From Aquilonibacter sp963703325 (GTDB lineage: Bacteria; Vulcanimicrobiota; Vulcanimicrobiia; Vulcanimicrobiales; Vulcanimicrobiaceae): a DNA stretch of 64,000 nt. Shown here in pieces: positions 8,502 to 16,768 of this stretch (within the stretch, counting starts at the first letter, position 1; every line of letters begins with the position of its first letter). Both the position numbers and the translations under genes were made by a program. The notes below the pieces were generated by a model. The model saw only the letters and a list, made by a program, of their open reading frames with translations, was not told the DNA's origin and ran no database searches. Location of the stretch: positions 310,001 through 374,000 of the forward strand of contig OY969805.1 of NCBI GenBank assembly GCA_963703325.1. The letters are read 5' to 3'.

Positions 8502-9155
8502 ATGACCACGACACACGCGATCAAAGAGCTGCTGCGCCTGCCTTCGCCCGCGCCGCTTCCACTGGGCTTAGCCGCTGACGGCGACACGCTGTGGATGGCC
8601 AGCCGCGAAACGCATCGCGTCTATGCGATCGATACCAAGAGGTGGACGGTCGGCGAGGAAGCGCAGGCTCCGGGCGGCCCATTCGGCATGACGATGGTCG
8701 GCGACGAGATCCGCATCGTTATCGGTCAGGGCGAAAAGGATCACGACCGGTACATCTATCGCTTCATTCCCGGCCACGGCTTCAAGAACGATCGCATCAC
8801 CTGTCCGGATCTCACCGGTTCACACTTGGGCTTTGATGGGGATACGCTCTTCCTCTCGCAAGCGTCGTATCGCAAGATTCTCGCCCTCGACGCACAGGGC
8901 AACATCGTGCGAGAGATTTCGCTCGAACGCACACCCGTCGGAATGGCCATCAGCGACGGGTGTTTTTATCTGATAACGGGTGACGAGGAATTCGAGAAGC
9001 TCGAGCTTTGGAGAGTCGACGCGCACAGCGAGCAACCCGAGGTCACCGTGCTGGCGTCGATCCCGTTCGATGCGCGCGGCCTCGCGTTCGACGGCACCAA
9101 GTTCTGGACGAGCCACCGCGACAACAACGAGATCGTCGCTTTCGAGAAACCCTAG
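8502..9155 (+). CDS. Beta-propeller-like protein of unknown function
   Basis: A 217-aa protein starting two bases after the E2 stop and so very probably in the same operon. It has repeated units of about 40 residues (DGDTLWMASRETHRVYAID, then similar units ending LALD, WRVD and IVAFE), as in YncE/SMP-30-like propellers. There is no signal peptide, so it is likely cytoplasmic. It is too short for a complete six-bladed propeller by itself and might oligomerise. An open frame extends upstream into E2, but the ATG at 8502 after the E2 stop is the natural start. Its link to the dehydrogenase complex is by position only. Confidence 0.65.
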   Translation: MTTTHAIKELLRLPSPAPLPLGLAADGDTLWMASRETHRVYAIDTKRWTVGEEAQAPGGPFGMTMVGDEIRIVIGQGEKDHDRYIYRFIPGHGFKNDRITCPDLTGSHLGFDGDTLFLSQASYRKILALDAQGNIVREISLERTPVGMAISDGCFYLITGDEEFEKLELWRVDAHSEQPEVTVLASIPFDARGLAFDGTKFWTSHRDNNEIVAFEKP

Positions 9156-9858
9156 CTAACGGCTGAAGGGCCCCGCGCTCTTGCCGTATTCGTCGTGCCA
9201 GTTCCACCACTCGTAGGGCGGCGTTTGGGGATAACCCCCCAGGCGAATCTTCCCACGCCTCCTGGCGTCCGAGCGCGGTGACATCGAGATAACTCCATGT
9301 GCTCCCCATGGCTTCGTCGCCGCGGTCGTTCACGAAGTAGGTGCGAAACACGCGATCGCCGTCGCGGATAAACGCGTTGGTGCCGTGCCACTCATCGACA
9401 CCGAAGTCGGCGTCAAAGCTATCGGTAATCGTGTACCAAGGAAATGTCCAACCCATGCGCGCCTTAAGGCGATCGATATCCGCCTGCGATGCGCGCGAGG
9501 CGTACGCGAACGACGTGTCACGAGCATTGAGATGGACGACGTCGGCGATTTGATCGGCCATCAAGGAGCAGCCGACGCACGCATGGTCGGGCCAACCCTT
9601 GACGCCGGGTTCGAAGAACGCGCGATAGATGACCAATTGACAGCGACCTTCGAACAGGTCGAGCAGCGTTGCTTTGCCCCTAGGGCCGTCGAACTCGTAG
9701 GCCTTCTCCACCGCCGACCACGGCATCCGCCGGCGCTCCGCGGCCAACGCGTCACGGGCGCGCGTCAGCGCTTTCTCCCTCACGAGCAGCGCGAGGCGCG
9801 CCGCTTCCCACTCCTGCGCTGACACGATCGGCGGCGTCTTCATCGGAAGTTCAGTCAT
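9156..9858 (-). CDS. DUF899 thioredoxin-like family protein, frameshifted near the 3' end
   Basis: DUF899 proteins are thioredoxin-fold proteins of unclear function. The start (ATG ending at 9858) overlaps the upstream SRPBCC gene by ATGA. The first 206 residues match the family (VIYRAFFEPGVKGWPDHACVGCS, then WHGTNAFIRDGD, then SYLDVTALGRQEAWEDSP). After P206, six consecutive C bases on the plus strand (9235-9240) put the frame off by one, and the raw frame runs on to 9043, antisense into the beta-propeller gene. Removing one base restores the expected DUF899 tail (GYPQTPPYEWWNWHDEYG) and a stop at 9156, giving 233 aa. This is either an assembly error or a genuine mutation. Confidence 0.8.
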
Positions 9859-10301
9859 GAAAGCACGCGTTCCAGCTCCGAGAGCATCGCTCCCCAGCCC
9901 TTCGCGTGATTGTCGCGCTGCTGTGCGTCGCGGAAGTTTTCGTGCGTGAGCGTAAGTTCGGTCTGCGTGCCTCGCGGCGCGAACTCGAGCGTGAGGATCG
10001 TCTCTCGCGCAAGCGCGGGATCGTCTTCCTCCCACGACCAGGTGCACACGACGCGCTGGTGGGGCACGAGTTCGCGATAGGTACCGGTCGCTATGAATTC
10101 TTCGCCGTCGTCGCGGACCATGACGATGCGAAAGCTTCCACCAACGCGCACGTTGGTCTCAACCTCGACGCGCGCGTTCCCTTCGACACACATGAACTCG
10201 CGCATAATCTTCGGATCGGTCCACGCCCGATACACCCGTTCCGGCGATGCGTTGAAGGTGTGCTTCATTATCAACGTGGCGGGCGCAGTGGTGTTATTCA
10301 C
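9855..10301 (-). CDS. SRPBCC / AHSA1 domain protein
   Basis: A 148-aa START-like helix-grip protein of the activator-of-Hsp90-ATPase-1-like group. The N-terminus has FNASPERVYRAWTDPKIMREFM, with the GGSFRIVMVRDDGEE strand and C-terminal helix (HAKGWGAMLSELERVL) typical of the family. A longer open frame exists upstream, but the GTG ending at 10301, just after an SD-like GGAAG, overlaps the ArsR stop by 8 bases and matches the family N-terminus. It forms an operon with the ArsR gene upstream and DUF899 downstream, a common bacterial arrangement. The ligand is unknown. Confidence 0.85.
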   Translation of the reverse strand: MNNTTAPATLIMKHTFNASPERVYRAWTDPKIMREFMCVEGNARVEVETNVRVGGSFRIVMVRDDGEEFIATGTYRELVPHQRVVCTWSWEEDDPALARETILTLEFAPRGTQTELTLTHENFRDAQQRDNHAKGWGAMLSELERVLS

Positions 10302-10650
10302 GTTTCTTCCTTTCGGGGGCGCTCTGCGTCGTGCGTTCAAAGTAGGCGTCGAGGCGTTCGAACGCGGCGTTCCAGTAGCGGCGCTGCTCCTCGATCCAGG
10401 TCGATGCCGCTTGCATCGCCTTCGGCTCGAGACGGCAGTGATGCACGCGGCCGTCGATCTCGCGCTCGAGCAGTCCCGAGCGTTCGAGCACCTTGAGATG
10501 TTTCGAAATCGCCGGTTGCGAGACCGAAAACTCGGACGCAATCTCACCGACGGTCAGTCGTCCGCGAGCGAGCCGCTCGACGATCCGCCGGCGCGTTGGG
10601 TCGGAAAGGGCCGCGAAGACCGCGTCCAGCCCGGAACCATTATTAACCAT
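10294..10650 (-). CDS. ArsR-family winged-helix transcriptional regulator
   Basis: A 118-aa regulator. Residues 8-85 form the winged helix: ALSDPTRRRIVERLARG, then VGEIASEFSVSQPAISKHLKVLE as helix-turn-helix, then the wing EREIDGRVHHCRLEP. There is no metal-binding cysteine pair, so this is the non-metal subtype usually encoded beside AHSA1/SRPBCC proteins. Autoregulation is likely because an AACCA/TGGTT palindrome straddles its start codon. It is the first gene of the ArsR-SRPBCC-DUF899 operon and divergent from the lipoprotein at 10701, which may be co-controlled. Confidence 0.9.
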   Translation of the reverse strand: MVNNGSGLDAVFAALSDPTRRRIVERLARGRLTVGEIASEFSVSQPAISKHLKVLERSGLLEREIDGRVHHCRLEPKAMQAASTWIEEQRRYWNAAFERLDAYFERTTQSAPERKKRE

Positions 10651-10660
10651 CTGGTTATAT
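10641..10660. promoter_or_regulatory. Probable ArsR operator overlapping its own start codon
   Basis: The AT-rich palindrome with arms AACCA (10645-10649) and TGGTT (10652-10656), flanked by TATT and ATATA, is centred on the arsR start codon (complement of 10648-10650). It lies in the only AT-rich patch of the 50-base divergent spacer, where the -10 regions of both genes would fall. Palindromes of this kind are typical ArsR sites. The operator role is inferred. Confidence 0.55.
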
Positions 10661-10700
10661 ATTAGGCGAAACAGGCCGGCGTGTCAAACGTATCTGGGAC

Positions 10701-11399
10701 ATGAAAGATCTGTGTCTTTGGCCCGCCTATGGACTGCTCGCCGCACTCGCGGTGCTGCCCGCCGCCGGCTGCGCACTCGACCAGGAGCGCATCAGCGAAG
10801 ACTCCCACACGACGATCACCAGCGCGCCGCGGACAATCGAAGTGCACAACGCAGTCGGCGAGATCAAGATCGATGCCTGGGATCAGCCGCGCGTGCAAAT
10901 CGATGCCCGCAAACGCGGCTCGAGCCTCGACGATGCTCACGCCATCACCATCTCAGTGCAACAAACCGGGTCGACGCTGGTAGTTACCTCGCACTTCCCC
11001 GCGCACTCCGCGAACTGCCGAGTCGACTACACTATTCACGCGCCTGCCGCCACGAACATCGACCTTGAGCAGAGCGTAGGCGCGATCGAGAGCAAGGGAT
11101 TCACCGCCAACGTGAGCGAGTCGACGAACACCGGCGCTGTTGCCACGGCAATGGGGGCGCTCGGCGGCGCGCAGGACGTGAAGGTGCACGTGGGGGTCGG
11201 GGCAATCGGCCTTCAGATCCCGGTAACCAGCAGCGCTTCATTTTCTGCATCGACGTCCGTCGGTGCGATCGGCGCCAACTTTCCGTTCACGACCCAACGC
11301 AACTTCGTCAGCGCGACCGGTACCGGCTCGATCGGCAAAGGAGACGCGCATGTCGACCTCACGATAGGCACGGGCGCAATAGGTATCAACCGCGAATAG
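10701..11399 (+). CDS. Predicted lipoprotein with DUF4097-like repeat (adhesin-type beta-solenoid)
   Basis: A 232-aa envelope protein. The N-terminus is a lipoprotein signal ending in the lipobox LPAAGC (Cys24). The mature part is almost all beta-strand and contains a recurring motif, roughly x-x-G-A-I: AVGEIKID, SVGAIESK, NTGAVATA, GVGAIGLQ, SVGAIGAN, GTGSIGKG, GTGAIGIN. This spacing resembles DUF4097/putative auto-transporter adhesin domains, in which each turn contributes to a solenoid. It is divergent from the arsR operon, with its promoter in the shared AT-rich spacer. The function is unknown. Confidence 0.7.
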   Translation: MKDLCLWPAYGLLAALAVLPAAGCALDQERISEDSHTTITSAPRTIEVHNAVGEIKIDAWDQPRVQIDARKRGSSLDDAHAITISVQQTGSTLVVTSHFPAHSANCRVDYTIHAPAATNIDLEQSVGAIESKGFTANVSESTNTGAVATAMGALGGAQDVKVHVGVGAIGLQIPVTSSASFSASTSVGAIGANFPFTTQRNFVSATGTGSIGKGDAHVDLTIGTGAIGINRE

Positions 11400-11405
11400 C
11401 GCGGG

Positions 11406-12581
11406 ATGCAGCCACCCGATCTCGGCATCGAAACGACGCTCGTTCACGGCGACCGCACCGACGCGTCAGGATCGGCGGTAACGCCGCCGATCTATCAAAC
11501 CTCGACCTTTGCCTTCAGCGACGCTGACGCAATGGCCGCCGCCGCGCAAACACCGACCTTCGAACGCTTCTACACGCGATATGGCAATCCGAATCACGGC
11601 GCGGTCGAACGGATTCTCGCTGCGATTGAAGGCGGAGAAGCGGCAATGGTCAGTGCCTCCGGCATGGGTGCGATTAGCTCGACCGCGATCGCCTTGACCG
11701 GCGCCGGCACGCACGTCGTGGCACAGCGCATGATCTACGACGGCGCGCGCGCGTTACTGACCCGGGTTCTTTCGCGTTTTGGCGTCGAGGTGACCTACGT
11801 CGATCAGCACGATACGCAGGCCTTCGCCGCGGCGATGCGCGCAAACACGCGCCTGATCATGCTCGAATCGCCCAGTAATCCTCTGCTCGGCATCACCGAT
11901 GTGACCGAAGTCTGCCGCATCGCGCACGAAGGCGGAGCACTGGTCAGCATCGACAGCACGATTGCGACACCGGTCAACCAGCGTCCGCTCGAACTGGGCG
12001 CCGACGTCGTGGTGCATAGCGCGACGAAATATCTCGGCGGCCACTCGGATTTGATTGCCGGCGTCGTTGTCTCGTCTCGTGAACTCGTCGCGCGGATCTG
12101 GGAGACGCATCACATTCTCGGTTCATCGCTCGGGCCGTTCGAAGCATGGCTCCTGCTGCGCGGACTGCGAACGCTCGAGATGCGCGTCGAACGTCACAAC
12201 TACAACGCACTCACCGTTGCTCGCGCGATGGAAGCGCATCCGCGTGTGACCCGCGTCTACTATCCCGGCCTCGAGCTGCATCAAGGACACGCGATCGCCA
12301 AGCGGCAGATGCGCGGGTTCGGCGGCCTGGTCAGCATCGAGATCGATGGTTCGTTCGACGACGCACGCGACGTGATCGATCGCTTAGCGCTGTTTGCTTC
12401 GGCGGCAAGTCTCGGCGGCGTCGAGTCGTTGGTTGCGCAGCCGGCCGCGATGTGGCCGAGTTCCAGTACTTCCGCGGATGCGCGCGCGATGGGAATCATT
12501 CCCTCGCTCCTGCGCCTTTCGATCGGCATCGAACGCGCTGAAGACCTCGTCGCCGATCTCAATCATGCACTCGGAGACTGA
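11406..12581 (+). CDS. Cys/Met metabolism PLP-dependent enzyme (cystathionine gamma-synthase / methionine gamma-lyase type)
   Basis: A 391-aa trans-sulphuration family enzyme. The PLP lysine lies in VHSATKYLGGHSDLIAG, and the phosphate-binding/tyrosine segments YTRYGNPNHGAVE and ASGMGAISSTA are present. Family length is usual (380-400). Synthase and lyase members cannot be told apart reliably from these motifs. The absence of other methionine genes leaves the role (methionine synthesis, degradation, or homocysteine formation) open. The next gene overlaps it by 17 bases, suggesting co-expression. Confidence 0.9.
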   Translation: MQPPDLGIETTLVHGDRTDASGSAVTPPIYQTSTFAFSDADAMAAAAQTPTFERFYTRYGNPNHGAVERILAAIEGGEAAMVSASGMGAISSTAIALTGAGTHVVAQRMIYDGARALLTRVLSRFGVEVTYVDQHDTQAFAAAMRANTRLIMLESPSNPLLGITDVTEVCRIAHEGGALVSIDSTIATPVNQRPLELGADVVVHSATKYLGGHSDLIAGVVVSSRELVARIWETHHILGSSLGPFEAWLLLRGLRTLEMRVERHNYNALTVARAMEAHPRVTRVYYPGLELHQGHAIAKRQMRGFGGLVSIEIDGSFDDARDVIDRLALFASAASLGGVESLVAQPAAMWPSSSTSADARAMGIIPSLLRLSIGIERAEDLVADLNHALGD

Positions 12582-13407
12582 CAAAAAACCCTGGGAGCCG
12601 GAGATCGAGGTCGACGCGCGGCTCGCGAAACGACTGATTGCCGCGCAATTTCCGAACCTCGCGGACGCCCCGGTGCGCCGCATCGGCGAAGGCTGGGACA
12701 ACGCCGCCTTTTTAGTCGATGAGCACCTCGTCTTTCGCTTTCCGCAGCGCGCGATCGCGGCTCCCCTGATGCCCAAAGAGCTCGCGGCACTCCCGCTCAT
12801 CGCACCGCAACTACCGCATCCGATTCCCACGCCGCGCTACGCCGGCGAACCAAGCCACGAGTTTCCGTGGCACTTCGGCGGCTACGAAATCTTACTCGGT
12901 GTGAGCGCGTGTTCGCGCGAGCTTTCCGATCAGGATCGGCGGCAGCTCGCCGGCGATCTGGGACGCTTTCTGCGCGCGCTCCACGACATCGACCCAGCGC
13001 CTCTGCGCGATGCAGGGCTTCCAGATGATACGATCGGCAAACTCGACCCTACGCGCCTCAAGGTGGACGAACGACCGCTGGAGGGCTCGCGGCGCGTCGT
13101 TCACGGTGATCTCTATGCACGCCATCTCTTGGTCGATCAGCGCAATCGTCTCTGTGGCGTCATCGACTGGGGCGACGTGCATTATGGTCTTCCGGCCGTG
13201 GACCTCTCGGTTGTCCACATGATGATCCCGGTCGAATTTCACGACGAGTTTTTCACAGCGTACGGCGCGGTCGACGAACGTGCGTGGCGATTTGCGCGCT
13301 ATCGGGCACGCCACCATGCGACGTACACGCTCGAGTCCGCGATCGCTCGCAGCGATCAGCGCTTGCAGCAGGCGTGCGAGCTTGTCTATCAGTACACCTC
13401 GGCATGA
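12565..13407 (+). CDS. Aminoglycoside phosphotransferase (APH)-like small-molecule kinase
   Basis: A 280-aa protein kinase-like enzyme of the APH/choline kinase group. The nucleotide-binding N-lobe has GEGWDNAAFLVDEHLVFRFP. The catalytic loop is HGDLYARH (Brenner-type HGDxxxxN with His replacing the final Asn), and the Mg-binding IDWGD follows 15 residues later. An upstream open frame is ignored because homology starts after the ATG at 12565. Although the family includes antibiotic-resistance enzymes, most chromosomal members act on metabolites, and nothing here points to resistance. The stop overlaps the next start by ATGA. Confidence 0.8.
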   Translation: MHSETDKKPWEPEIEVDARLAKRLIAAQFPNLADAPVRRIGEGWDNAAFLVDEHLVFRFPQRAIAAPLMPKELAALPLIAPQLPHPIPTPRYAGEPSHEFPWHFGGYEILLGVSACSRELSDQDRRQLAGDLGRFLRALHDIDPAPLRDAGLPDDTIGKLDPTRLKVDERPLEGSRRVVHGDLYARHLLVDQRNRLCGVIDWGDVHYGLPAVDLSVVHMMIPVEFHDEFFTAYGAVDERAWRFARYRARHHATYTLESAIARSDQRLQQACELVYQYTSA

Positions 13408-14909
13408 TCTACGCGATTGTCGCGGTCCTTGCGATGCTTGTCGCGCAAGCCACGGTACAGCCGGCGCCGTCGCCTTCGATTACGCCCGACGTTCCGGTCT
13501 ACGTGGGAAGTCCCGCCACGCACTTCACCGTCGAACAACGGATCGAGGGCTTCGATCCGGACGGCAAGGCACGGTTGCTCCTGGTCGCGCATTTTTTAGA
13601 CGCGCAGAATCGACCCACGACGATTCTGGCCAACAGCGATCTCGACTGGACGTCCGATCGCGGGCACGTGCAGTGGCAAAACCGGATGCGCTACGGCTCG
13701 CCCGCGGCCGTCGTGCTCGTCGATACCGACGGCCCGATCGTCGCCACGATTCACGCGAACAAGCCGGCAATCGGAACCGTCGTGGTTCGAGCGGACACAC
13801 GTGCCTGGACGCAGCCGCGCGTTGTCGCCGAAGCGCTCGGACCACACATGGTGCAACTCGGCTGGTTTCCGCTCGCTGCGTTTCCCGTGCATCTGGTTCG
13901 CGTCGACGGTCGCGGTGCACGTGTAACGATCGCGACCGTACCGGCCGGCTCGTCGACCTATCGCGACACCACCGTGCGACCGGGCGCGCGGTATCGCTAC
14001 ATCGTGACCCAAGGCAACATCATCGCAAAGCCGCCGCCGGTGACTGTGCCCGCGCCGCTCGTTGCGACGAGTATCGGCGACGCGAGCGGGAAGGGCATGT
14101 GGCTCTACTGGTCGGTCAATCCACTCGACGATAACTACTACGGCAAACTGGATCCAAACGCGATTGTGGATCAAGCGGTGAAGGCGGGGCTGCACTACGT
14201 CGAGCTGCGCACGACATACGGCGCGCACTGGCTGATCCCGCCCTCGGCCAAGCCGGCGATCGATGCGATCATCGACGGGTTAGCCGCGCACGGCATCGTG
14301 CCGATGGGCTGGACCGTTCCGCGCGAGGTGACATTCGAAGACCTCGCGACGTCGATGCGTACCATCGACTACCGCACCACGCGCGGTACACCGTTGCGCG
14401 GCGTCGCGATCGACCTCGAACGCGGCGACGATTTCCTTGGCGCCGATCCTCACGGGCTTGCTGCGCTGTGGATGTACGAACATTACCTGCGCGAGGCCGT
14501 AGGACCGCACTATTTGATCGTCGCGACCGTCGAAGATCCGTCGTTCGAACACCTCGACAATACAAAGTATCCGTTCCATGAGATCGCGCGCGATGCCGAC
14601 GTGTTGCAACCAATGGCCTATTGGCGCATGATGGCGCGGCATGTCACGATCTCTCCGGATACCGTTCGCGAGATGTTGCAGCGCTCGTACACGACGCTGC
14701 TCGAACAAGCCGGACGCACGATGCCCGTTTCGATCGGCGGGCAGACAACGGCAGAGGGGCGCAACGGCTATCCGCCGGCTGACGAGATCACCGCAAGCTT
14801 AGACGCGAGCAAAGCCGCAGGCGCGATCGGCGAATGCTTCTTCGATTGGGCCGGAACCCAGTCGTACCAGTGGAACGCGATCGGCGCGTTTCAGTGGACG
14901 TTGAAATAG
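13404..14909 (+). CDS. Secreted protein with fibronectin III-like and TIM-barrel (glycoside hydrolase-like) regions
   Basis: A 501-aa protein. An N-terminal hydrophobic segment (MIYAIVAVLAMLVAQA) acts as signal peptide. Residues 30-130 form a beta domain of unknown family. Residues about 130-215 look like a fibronectin III module ending at YRYIVTQGN. The last 280 residues alternate strands and helices with motifs such as MGWTVPREV, GVAIDLERGDD and DVLQPMAYWRMM, resembling the barrels of polysaccharide-active enzymes. Possible catalytic acids are the D and E of AIDLERGDD. The exact family is not recognised. The start is fixed by the ATGA overlap with the kinase gene. Confidence 0.6.
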   Translation: MIYAIVAVLAMLVAQATVQPAPSPSITPDVPVYVGSPATHFTVEQRIEGFDPDGKARLLLVAHFLDAQNRPTTILANSDLDWTSDRGHVQWQNRMRYGSPAAVVLVDTDGPIVATIHANKPAIGTVVVRADTRAWTQPRVVAEALGPHMVQLGWFPLAAFPVHLVRVDGRGARVTIATVPAGSSTYRDTTVRPGARYRYIVTQGNIIAKPPPVTVPAPLVATSIGDASGKGMWLYWSVNPLDDNYYGKLDPNAIVDQAVKAGLHYVELRTTYGAHWLIPPSAKPAIDAIIDGLAAHGIVPMGWTVPREVTFEDLATSMRTIDYRTTRGTPLRGVAIDLERGDDFLGADPHGLAALWMYEHYLREAVGPHYLIVATVEDPSFEHLDNTKYPFHEIARDADVLQPMAYWRMMARHVTISPDTVREMLQRSYTTLLEQAGRTMPVSIGGQTTAEGRNGYPPADEITASLDASKAAGAIGECFFDWAGTQSYQWNAIGAFQWTLK

Positions 14910-15745
14910 TTGGTGAGGTTTGCGGATTCGTCGACCTCGACGTCGATCTCGCCCTTCGCGGATGAGAGAATCGTCGTGACGCCCGGGCCGTGCCCGGCGA
15001 CGAACGAACTGCCATGGACGACAACACCGACCGAGATCGCGCCGCTGCGATAGATTCGCCCAAACGAGTTGTCGGCATCGCTGATCGCGACGACGTCACC
15101 GAGGCGCAACTCGCGCAATCCGTGCTCTTCGGAAAGTTCGTCATCGAAGGTCTGAATGTCGTAATCGCCGCGTACCACCGTCGAACGTCCCAAGCCCGAA
15201 CCCATGACCGCGGCCGGCACGATGCGGGCCACGCGAACGCGCAAACGTCCGCCCGCAATCTCCATTCCCATGCGATGCACGAGATCCGGGTCGAGATTGA
15301 AGGCGAGGACATCCGGAAGGTCCAGGAAGCGCAAACCGAGTCCGCACGACCACACGGTGATTTTGTCGCCGATCGTCATGCGGCGCATGACCTCCGGCGG
15401 GAAGTCGATCATCACGTGTTCGACGCCGCCGTGCTTGCCCGTTACGCGCCCGCTTTCGCCTTTGGCATCGCCGGAAGAAACGATGGCTTCGTTACCGATG
15501 CATGACAGGACATTGAGCGAGGTGTTGAGACGGTCGTCGGGATGCCGTACGGTAACGGCGGGCTCGATGTGATCGGCCATGAATGCGAACGCGGAGTCGC
15601 CGATACGTACGTTTGGTGTAATGCCACCAACGGACGGGACGATAAACGGGCGGCCGTCGAAACTCACGTCGTACAGCCCGGTGTTGACGAGCATTGGAGC
15701 GACCTCGCCGGTCACGGCGCAGATCACCAGTTCTTCGCGGTTCAT
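14891..15745 (-). CDS. DUF4438 family protein
   Basis: A 284-aa protein matching the DUF4438 family known from Thermotoga and other bacteria: PSVGGITPNVRIGDSAF near the start, NVLSCIGNEAIVSSGDAKG, VTGKHGGVEHVMIDF, then VMGSGLG and AGHGPGVTTIL near the end. Function is not established for this family. There are no membrane segments or signal peptide. An in-frame TTG lies 12 bases upstream (15757), but the ATG at 15745 is preferred. The 3' end overlaps the convergent TIM-barrel gene by 19 bases. It is divergent from the queuosine gene, 57 bases away. Confidence 0.8.
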   Translation of the reverse strand: MNREELVICAVTGEVAPMLVNTGLYDVSFDGRPFIVPSVGGITPNVRIGDSAFAFMADHIEPAVTVRHPDDRLNTSLNVLSCIGNEAIVSSGDAKGESGRVTGKHGGVEHVMIDFPPEVMRRMTIGDKITVWSCGLGLRFLDLPDVLAFNLDPDLVHRMGMEIAGGRLRVRVARIVPAAVMGSGLGRSTVVRGDYDIQTFDDELSEEHGLRELRLGDVVAISDADNSFGRIYRSGAISVGVVVHGSSFVAGHGPGVTTILSSAKGEIDVEVDESANLTNYFNVH

Positions 15746-15802
15746 ACGTAAGGACAACGGACTCGCTCCCCGCGGGCGCGAACCACCCGGTCAAGCTCCC
15801 TT

Positions 15803-16177
15803 ATGCAAATTCGAAAGCACTTCCGCTTTGAAGCGGCCCATGTACTTCCGCATCACCCCGGCAAATGTGCCCGCCTGCACGGCCATTCCTACCGGCTCGA
15901 GGTCGCGGTGCGCGGACCTTTACAATCTGACGGCCCGGCACGCGGCATGATCGCCGATTTCGACACCATCAAGACGGTGGTGCGCGCTGAGGCCATCGAC
16001 GTACTGGATCACCAAAACCTCAATGATTTCATGGAGAATCCGACCGCCGAGCAGATCGTGATGTGGATTTGGCGGCGACTCGATCCGCAGCTGGACGGAC
16101 TCGACGAGCTGGTACTCTGGGAAACATCGACGAGCTGTGCGGTGCTGCGGCGTTCCGATTTCGGGCCCGGAGCATAA
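15803..16177 (+). CDS. queD: 6-carboxy-5,6,7,8-tetrahydropterin synthase QueD
   Basis: A 124-aa enzyme that converts 7,8-dihydroneopterin triphosphate to 6-carboxytetrahydropterin, an early step to queuosine (7-deazaguanine) in tRNA. Zinc ligands are H13, H26 and H28 (AAHVL, LHGHSY), and the catalytic cysteine C22 lies in GKCARLHGH. DHQNLND and the ENPTAEQ segment are also conserved. It is followed directly by QueE. QueC and QueF, the next steps, are not in this window. Confidence 0.93.
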   Translation: MQIRKHFRFEAAHVLPHHPGKCARLHGHSYRLEVAVRGPLQSDGPARGMIADFDTIKTVVRAEAIDVLDHQNLNDFMENPTAEQIVMWIWRRLDPQLDGLDELVLWETSTSCAVLRRSDFGPGA

Positions 16178-16192
16178 CGGGCTTTCACGGCG

Positions 16193-16768
16193 ATGTTACA
16201 GCTCGCGGAGATCTTCTATAGCATCCAAGGGGAAGGAACGTGGAGCGGCACACCCGCGGTCTTCGTGCGTCTGGCGGGGTGTAATCTCGCCTGCGATTTT
16301 TGCGACACCGACTACTCGTTGAAATTCTTCGCCACGGTCGACGACGTCGTCCGCGCGGTTCGTTCCGAGGGCGGCGAGTGCCCGATGGTCATTCTCACCG
16401 GCGGCGAGCCGCTTGCGCAAGCCGAGACACCGGCGCTCATCGAAGCGCTGCGGCGCGACGGGCGCCGCGTGCACATCGAATCCAACGGTACGATCTTTAC
16501 CGAATTGCCCGACGACGTGTGGCTTTGCGTCTCGCCCAAGGAGCGCGTCGATCCGCGGATGGCGCAGCGTGCCAACGAAGCCAAACTGATCGTCGACGAG
16601 CGCGTTCCCGAGGAACATTTCGCACTCTTTACCGATAAGCCGGTCATTTTGCTCCAACCCGAAGGCAATAAGCGCAAGAACGTGGAGATCGCGCTCGAAT
16701 ATGCCAAAGCACACCCGGCGCGGTTTCGCCTCTGCCTCCAAACGCATAAGATGATCGGAGTCCGATGA
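16193..16768 (+). CDS. queE: 7-carboxy-7-deazaguanine synthase QueE
   Basis: A 191-aa radical SAM enzyme that contracts the ring of the QueD product to 7-carboxy-7-deazaguanine. The cluster motif CNLACDFC (C30, C34, C37) follows IFYSIQGEGTWSG, the usual substrate loop, and TGGEPL binds SAM. It is on the short side of the family (compact type). It sits 15 bases after queD and overlaps the start of mqnB by ATGA (16765-16768), so one transcript probably carries queuosine and menaquinone genes. Confidence 0.93.
   Translation: MLQLAEIFYSIQGEGTWSGTPAVFVRLAGCNLACDFCDTDYSLKFFATVDDVVRAVRSEGGECPMVILTGGEPLAQAETPALIEALRRDGRRVHIESNGTIFTELPDDVWLCVSPKERVDPRMAQRANEAKLIVDERVPEEHFALFTDKPVILLQPEGNKRKNVEIALEYAKAHPARFRLCLQTHKMIGVR

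Noticed and set aside
9043..10047. A 334-aa open frame spanning DUF899 with extensions at both ends
   Set aside because: The first 63 codons lie upstream of the natural ATG over the SRPBCC gene, and the last part is out of frame after a C6 run. The true gene is 9156-9858 with a frameshift.
12565..13407. Antibiotic-resistance kinase
   Set aside because: The APH fold is shared by many metabolite kinases. The gene sits in an ordinary housekeeping neighbourhood with no mobile element, so a resistance label is not supported.
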